From Frateuria defendens (lineage in GTDB: Bacteria > Pseudomonadota > Gammaproteobacteria > Xanthomonadales > Rhodanobacteraceae), in assembly GCF_001182895.1 (NCBI RefSeq), contig NZ_LFQR01000149.1:1-35730 (forward strand): 35,730 bases of DNA. The letters are read 5' to 3'. The number at the start of each line of letters is the position of its first letter. Within the stretch, counting starts at the first letter, position 1. Shown piece after piece: positions 31,866 to 35,730 of the stretch. Under the pieces are notes generated by a model. The model worked only from the letters and a program-made list of their open reading frames with translations. It did no database searches and was not told the origin of the DNA. A program made the position numbers and the translations under genes.

Positions 31866-34094
31866 ATGTGGCTGCTTGATGCGTTTTCCACCTACCTCTA
31901 CGGCCTCAGCCTGGTGGTAATGGTGATCGCGGCGATGATGCTGGTCAGTGGGTTGGACGACCTTTTCATCGACGTCGTGTACTGGGTGCGCCGTTGCTGG
32001 AAGTGGCTGGTGGTGTACCGCCGCCACGACCGGATGGCCTACTACGCGCTGTACGGTCCGGCGGAGAAGCCGTTGGCGATCATGGTGCCGGCCTGGCACG
32101 AGACCGGCGTGATCGGTCACATGGCGGAGCTGGCCGCCACCACGCTGGACTACGAGAACTACCACATCTTCGTCGGCACCTATCCGAACGACGCGGACAC
32201 GCAGCGCGACGTGGACGAGGTGTGCACGCGCTTTCCCAACGTGCACAAGGTGGTGTGCGCGCGGCCGGGGCCGACCAGCAAGGCCGACTGCCTCAACAAC
32301 GTGCTCGACGCCATCACGCGCTTCGAGCGGCAGGCGAAGATCACCTTCGCCGGCTTCATCCTGCATGACGCCGAGGACGTGGTGTCGCCGCTGGAGCTGC
32401 GGTTGTTCAACTACCTGGTCGAGCGCAAGGACCTGATCCAGATCCCGGTGTACCCGTTCGAGCGGCAGTGGAGCAATTTCACCAGCCTGCATTACCTGGA
32501 CGAATTCGCCGAACTGCACGGCAAGGACGTGCCGGTGCGCGAGGCGCTGGCCGGCCAGGTGCCGAGCGCGGGCGTGGGCACCTGCTTCAGCCGCCGCGCG
32601 GTGCTGGCGCTGATCGAGGACGGCAACGGCATCGCCTTCGACGTGCAGAGCCTCACCGAGGACTACGACATCGGCCTGCGCCTGAAGGCGCGCGGCATGC
32701 AGGAGGTGTTCGTGCGCTTCCCGGTCATGCGCTGCGCCGACCGCGGCAAGACCCGGCGCCGCCTGGGCCGCAGCTGGCGCGAGGCGAGCACGATCTGCGT
32801 GCGCGAGTATTTCCCCGACCGCGCCTCGACGGCGATCCGGCAGAAGTCGCGCTGGATCATCGGCATCGTCTACCAGGGCTACCGCACCCACGGCTGGACC
32901 GGCAAGCCGGTGATCGACTACTTCCTGTGGCGCGACCGCAAGGGCGCCATCAACAACTTCGTCAGCTTCGCCGCCATGCTGGTGCTGCTGCAGTTGACGG
33001 CGATCTGGCTGGTGCAGCTGTTGTGGCCGGCGGCACCGCGCTTCCTCTCCATCTTCGAGGGCGCGCGCTGGTTCCAGTGGCTGCTCACCGCCAACCTGCT
33101 GCTGATGGGCAACCGCATGCTGCAGCGGGTGATCTTCGTCTCCGGCTATTACGGGCTGAAGCACGGGCTGCTGTCGATCCCGCGGCTGTTCTGGGGCAAC
33201 TACATCAACTTCATGGCCAACTGGCGCGCGATCCGCCAGATCGTGCAGTACGGCGACCCGCGCCGGGTGGCGTGGGACAAGACCACCCACGACTTCCCCA
33301 GCCTGGGCGGCGCCGACCGCGGCCGCCAGGCGCTGGACGAGTTGCTGGTGGCCGAAGGCGCGGTGTCCCCGTCGCGGATGCAGGAGGCGGTGCGCCACCG
33401 CACCGCCGGCCTTGCGCTGGGCAGTGCCTTGATCCACGAGGGCGTGGTCTCCTCCGCGCGGCTGGCGCACTGTCTCGCCGGGCAGCTCGGCGTGCGTTGC
33501 GAATCGGTGGACGCGGCGGCCGTGCCGGCGGCGATGATCGAGGCCGTGCCGGCCGGCGTCGCGCTGCACTACGCGGTGCTGCCCCTGCGCTACGAGGGCG
33601 AGACGCTGGTGCTCGCCAGCGAGGACTACGTCGATCCCGTCTCGCTCGCCGCGCTGGCGCGGCGGCTGGGCCGGCCGGTGAGCTACGTGCTGGCGCACAA
33701 GGGGCAGGTCACGGTGGGCCTGCGCCGCTGGTACGCGCACGAGCACGGCGGCGATCCGCGCCGGCTGCTGGAGCTTGCCATCCATGCCGGCGCGCTGCCG
33801 CACACGCGCGCGGCCGAACTGTGGGAGCGCTACGTGTCCGGCCAGGTGCTGCTCGGCGAGGTGCTGGTGGCGCTGGGCGGGCTGGACGAGGTCGCGCTGA
33901 AGGCGCTGCTGCTCAACCACGCGCGCAGCGGGCAGCGGCTGGGCGAGTTCTTGGTCGGGCAGGGCGCCGTCGGTGGCGACATGCTCGAACGCGCGCTGGC
34001 GCTGCAGGGGGCTCTGCAGCCATGCATGAGCACCCTGATCGAGGAGGATGCCGACGAGGGCGCCGAGCTGCCCCTCGCGCGGCAGGCGGTATGA
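31866..34094 (+). CDS. nfrB: NfrB-type glycosyltransferase with C-terminal MshEN c-di-GMP module
   Basis: 742 aa (E. coli NfrB about 745), highly similar along its whole length. N-terminal membrane helix (about 5-28), family-2 glycosyltransferase domain (about 68-335) with DAED (168-171), TEDYD (264-268) and RQKSRW (325-330, the Q-x-x-RW acceptor motif), then membrane helices about 365-450. The C-terminus holds two pairs of MshEN-type motifs. The second pair is canonical in layout: 24 residues (662-685), a 5-residue spacer, 24 residues (691-714, beginning RLGEFLV). MshEN binds c-di-GMP. In E. coli NfrB makes a WecB-dependent surface glycan needed for phage N4 infection. ATG follows AGGGGAAGG; its stop overlaps the nfrA ATG. 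Confidence 0.94.
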   Translation: MWLLDAFSTYLYGLSLVVMVIAAMMLVSGLDDLFIDVVYWVRRCWKWLVVYRRHDRMAYYALYGPAEKPLAIMVPAWHETGVIGHMAELAATTLDYENYHIFVGTYPNDADTQRDVDEVCTRFPNVHKVVCARPGPTSKADCLNNVLDAITRFERQAKITFAGFILHDAEDVVSPLELRLFNYLVERKDLIQIPVYPFERQWSNFTSLHYLDEFAELHGKDVPVREALAGQVPSAGVGTCFSRRAVLALIEDGNGIAFDVQSLTEDYDIGLRLKARGMQEVFVRFPVMRCADRGKTRRRLGRSWREASTICVREYFPDRASTAIRQKSRWIIGIVYQGYRTHGWTGKPVIDYFLWRDRKGAINNFVSFAAMLVLLQLTAIWLVQLLWPAAPRFLSIFEGARWFQWLLTANLLLMGNRMLQRVIFVSGYYGLKHGLLSIPRLFWGNYINFMANWRAIRQIVQYGDPRRVAWDKTTHDFPSLGGADRGRQALDELLVAEGAVSPSRMQEAVRHRTAGLALGSALIHEGVVSSARLAHCLAGQLGVRCESVDAAAVPAAMIEAVPAGVALHYAVLPLRYEGETLVLASEDYVDPVSLAALARRLGRPVSYVLAHKGQVTVGLRRWYAHEHGGDPRRLLELAIHAGALPHTRAAELWERYVSGQVLLGEVLVALGGLDEVALKALLLNHARSGQRLGEFLVGQGAVGGDMLERALALQGALQPCMSTLIEEDADEGAELPLARQAV

Positions 34095-35730
34095 AACGAG
34101 CCCTGCTACCGGAATGCTGCGCGCTGGCGCTGATGACCGTGGCGCTCGCCGCGCCCCTCCACGCGCAACAGCCGCCCGCCGGAACCGGCGAGGGCGAGGT
34201 GGGCGCGTACCGCCGCTTCCTGCTCTACCCGCACCAGCAGCGCGCGCACGCGGCGATGCAGGCCGGCGACGAGCAGACGGCCATCGACGAATTCCGCCGC
34301 GCGCGCGCGCTGGCGCCGGACAGCGCGGAGACCGCGCTGGACCTTGCCGAGGCCTATCGGCGCTTCGGTCATCCGGACCTCGCGCGCCAGTTGCTCGAAG
34401 CGCAGCGACGCGCGACCCCGCAGGACCCGCGGCTGCGCGCGGCGATGCAGGCCTTCGCCCCGACGGCGCCGGTGGCGCCCGCGCCCGACTGCCGCCGCGA
34501 CGGCAGCGACGCCTGCCGGGCCCAGCGCGGCTATGCCGCCCTGCATCGCGGCGAACTGGCCGCCGCCCAGGCCGAGCTGGACGCGCCGGCCTTCGCGCAC
34601 AGCGAGGCCGGCGTGGCGCTGCGCCGCGCGCTGGCACAGCGGGCGGTATTCCTGGGCGACACGGCGCGCGCCACGCAGCAGTTCGTCGTGCTCGACCAGG
34701 CGGGCCAGCTGGAGGGCGGCGAGCGCGGGCAATGGTTCGCCCTGCTGTTGCAGCAGGGGCAGCTGAACGAGGCCGAACGCTTGCAGGCCCGCGGCGGGCT
34801 GGACGCGCCGCCGCTGCGGCTGGCGCTGGCCCAGGCCTGGGCCGACCGCGGCGACCTGGACGAACTGGGCAGCTACCTCGCCCACGGCGCGCCGCCCGCC
34901 TTCGCGCAGGAGCAGGACGAACAGGCCTGGCTCTACCTGCTCGCCCGTACCGCGCGCGAGCGGCCGGCCCTGCTGGCCGGCTACCGGCCGGCCTATCCGC
35001 GCAACCGCGTGTTGCAGGCGCGGCTGGCGCTGCCCGCCGCGCTGGCGCGCGACGATCGTGCCACCGCGCAGCGCCTGCTGGCGCGGCTGCCGCCCGACAG
35101 CTACCGCGAGACGCGCTTCGACCTCGCCCTGCAGGACGGCCGCCGCGGGGAGGCCGCGCGCGAGGCGGCGGCCATGCTGGCCGCGCCCGGCGGGCAGCGG
35201 CTGCTCGATCCGCTCAGCTACCGGCTGCTGCAGGCGGGCGGTCGCGCCGAGGCCAAGCAAATGCTGCTGGCCGCCTATCCCTTCGTCGGCGACCCGCGTG
35301 CCGCCGCGCTGATGGCGCGCCTGGCGCTGATCGCCGCGGCGCAGCCGGCGCTGTTCCCGCCGGCCGAGCGCGAGCGCCTGCGCCGGCCGCTCGGCGGCCC
35401 GGAGCATGGCGCGCAGATTCCGGTGCTGCTGGCGCTCGGCGACTGCGAGGGCGTGCGCGCGACGATGGCGGATTTCGCGCCTTCGTACCCGGCCGAGCGC
35501 TGGCGCGCGCTCGGCGCCTGCTACGGCAGCGCGCAGCCGGGCCTGGCCGAATACGCCTACGCCGAGGCGCAGCGCCGCGAGCCCGACGCGGCCACCGCCC
35601 GCGCGCTGGCCTACCAGGCCTACGCCGCCCGCGACTACGCAGTGGCCATGCAGGCCTGGCGCGGCGTGCCGGCCGCCGAGCTGCGCCCGAGCGACCTGCT
35701 CGCCGCGGCCGGCACCGCGCTCGCCGCCGA
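34091..35730 (+). CDS. nfrA: NfrA homologue, outer-membrane exopolysaccharide/phage-receptor subunit (partial)
   Basis: The first 546 codons are present; the gene runs off the window (E. coli NfrA is 990 aa). The ATG overlaps the nfrB stop (ATGA), so the two are coupled. Signal peptide of about 25 residues (ending LHA). The mature N-terminus aligns with E. coli NfrA: YRRFLLYP, ATA-like TPR with DEQTAIDEF, LAEAYRRFGHPDLARQLLE, RGQWFALLL, and APSYPAERWRALGACYG...AYQAYAARDYAVAMQAW. TPR-type helical repeats fill this part, and the family's C-terminal beta-barrel is beyond the edge. By analogy with BcsC/PgaA/AlgK-E pairs, the TPR part should guide the NfrB product to the pore. Confidence 0.92.
   Translation, partial: MKRALLPECCALALMTVALAAPLHAQQPPAGTGEGEVGAYRRFLLYPHQQRAHAAMQAGDEQTAIDEFRRARALAPDSAETALDLAEAYRRFGHPDLARQLLEAQRRATPQDPRLRAAMQAFAPTAPVAPAPDCRRDGSDACRAQRGYAALHRGELAAAQAELDAPAFAHSEAGVALRRALAQRAVFLGDTARATQQFVVLDQAGQLEGGERGQWFALLLQQGQLNEAERLQARGGLDAPPLRLALAQAWADRGDLDELGSYLAHGAPPAFAQEQDEQAWLYLLARTARERPALLAGYRPAYPRNRVLQARLALPAALARDDRATAQRLLARLPPDSYRETRFDLALQDGRRGEAAREAAAMLAAPGGQRLLDPLSYRLLQAGGRAEAKQMLLAAYPFVGDPRAAALMARLALIAAAQPALFPPAERERLRRPLGGPEHGAQIPVLLALGDCEGVRATMADFAPSYPAERWRALGACYGSAQPGLAEYAYAEAQRREPDAATARALAYQAYAARDYAVAMQAWRGVPAAELRPSDLLAAAGTALAA

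Noticed and set aside
31836-34637. 933-codon open frame on the minus strand
   Set aside because: Antisense to nfrB and nfrA, which have strong full-length homology; no domain in the antisense frame.

Overview
The window is high-GC (about 70% by eye) and densely coding. It looks like chromosomal DNA from a gammaproteobacterium of the Xanthomonadales (Lysobacterales), probably Rhodanobacteraceae (Dyella/Rhodanobacter/Frateuria-like). The assignment is inference. It rests on GC content, a DksA with a long Lys/Ala/Pro-rich N-terminal extension and no complete zinc finger, the tctDE / OprO-type porin / CitMHS / phaB-like cluster, and dispersed intergenic repeats with a GTAACTTT-type core. I see no rRNA, tRNA, CRISPR array, phage or intact insertion sequence.

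Layout, left to right. (1) 1-3.5 kb: an overlapping minus-strand pair, a phosphodiester-glycosidase lipoprotein and a penicillin-acylase-family Ntn hydrolase. (2) 3.5-6.2 kb: two NUDIX hydrolases around an unknown lipoprotein, then SURF1 with a possible coupled mini-ORF. (3) 6.3-14.6 kb: an OprB-type sugar porin, then a divergent locus. Leftward are a TctD-like regulator, a TctE-like kinase and an orphan periplasmic binding protein, all overlapping. Rightward are an OprP/OprO-type porin, a CitMHS citrate transporter and a PhaB-like reductase. A perfect 12-bp palindrome sits in the shared control region. (4) 14.6-15.7 kb: a lipoate ligase split into two touching genes. (5) 16-18.6 kb: PQQ-dependent membrane glucose dehydrogenase (gcd), with a 21-bp-period direct repeat upstream and a clear intrinsic terminator downstream. 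(6) 18.9-21.3 kb: yidD, dihydroorotase and an M23 peptidase in one overlapping minus-strand operon. (7) 21.4-25.1 kb: dksA with a good sigma70 promoter, an NCS2-like permease, and a 5'-truncated nitronate monooxygenase remnant that appears to carry a 26-bp micro-inversion. (8) 25.3-28.5 kb: a DUF3182 protein overlapping an alpha/beta hydrolase, then a CPBP membrane protease.

(9) 28.6 kb to the end is the most interesting system. A non-hydrolysing UDP-GlcNAc 2-epimerase (WecB type) is followed, with only 12 bp between them, by a close homologue of E. coli NfrB: a membrane glycosyltransferase with a C-terminal MshEN c-di-GMP-binding module. That gene overlaps nfrA, the TPR/outer-membrane partner, which runs off the window. 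Divergently encoded is a secreted DUF2334 protein with a polysaccharide-deacetylase-like fold. In E. coli, NfrA/NfrB with WecB make a c-di-GMP-controlled surface glycan used as the phage N4 receptor. Here the epimerase and a possible tailoring deacetylase sit in the same locus, suggesting a self-contained ManNAc-type exopolysaccharide secretion cassette.
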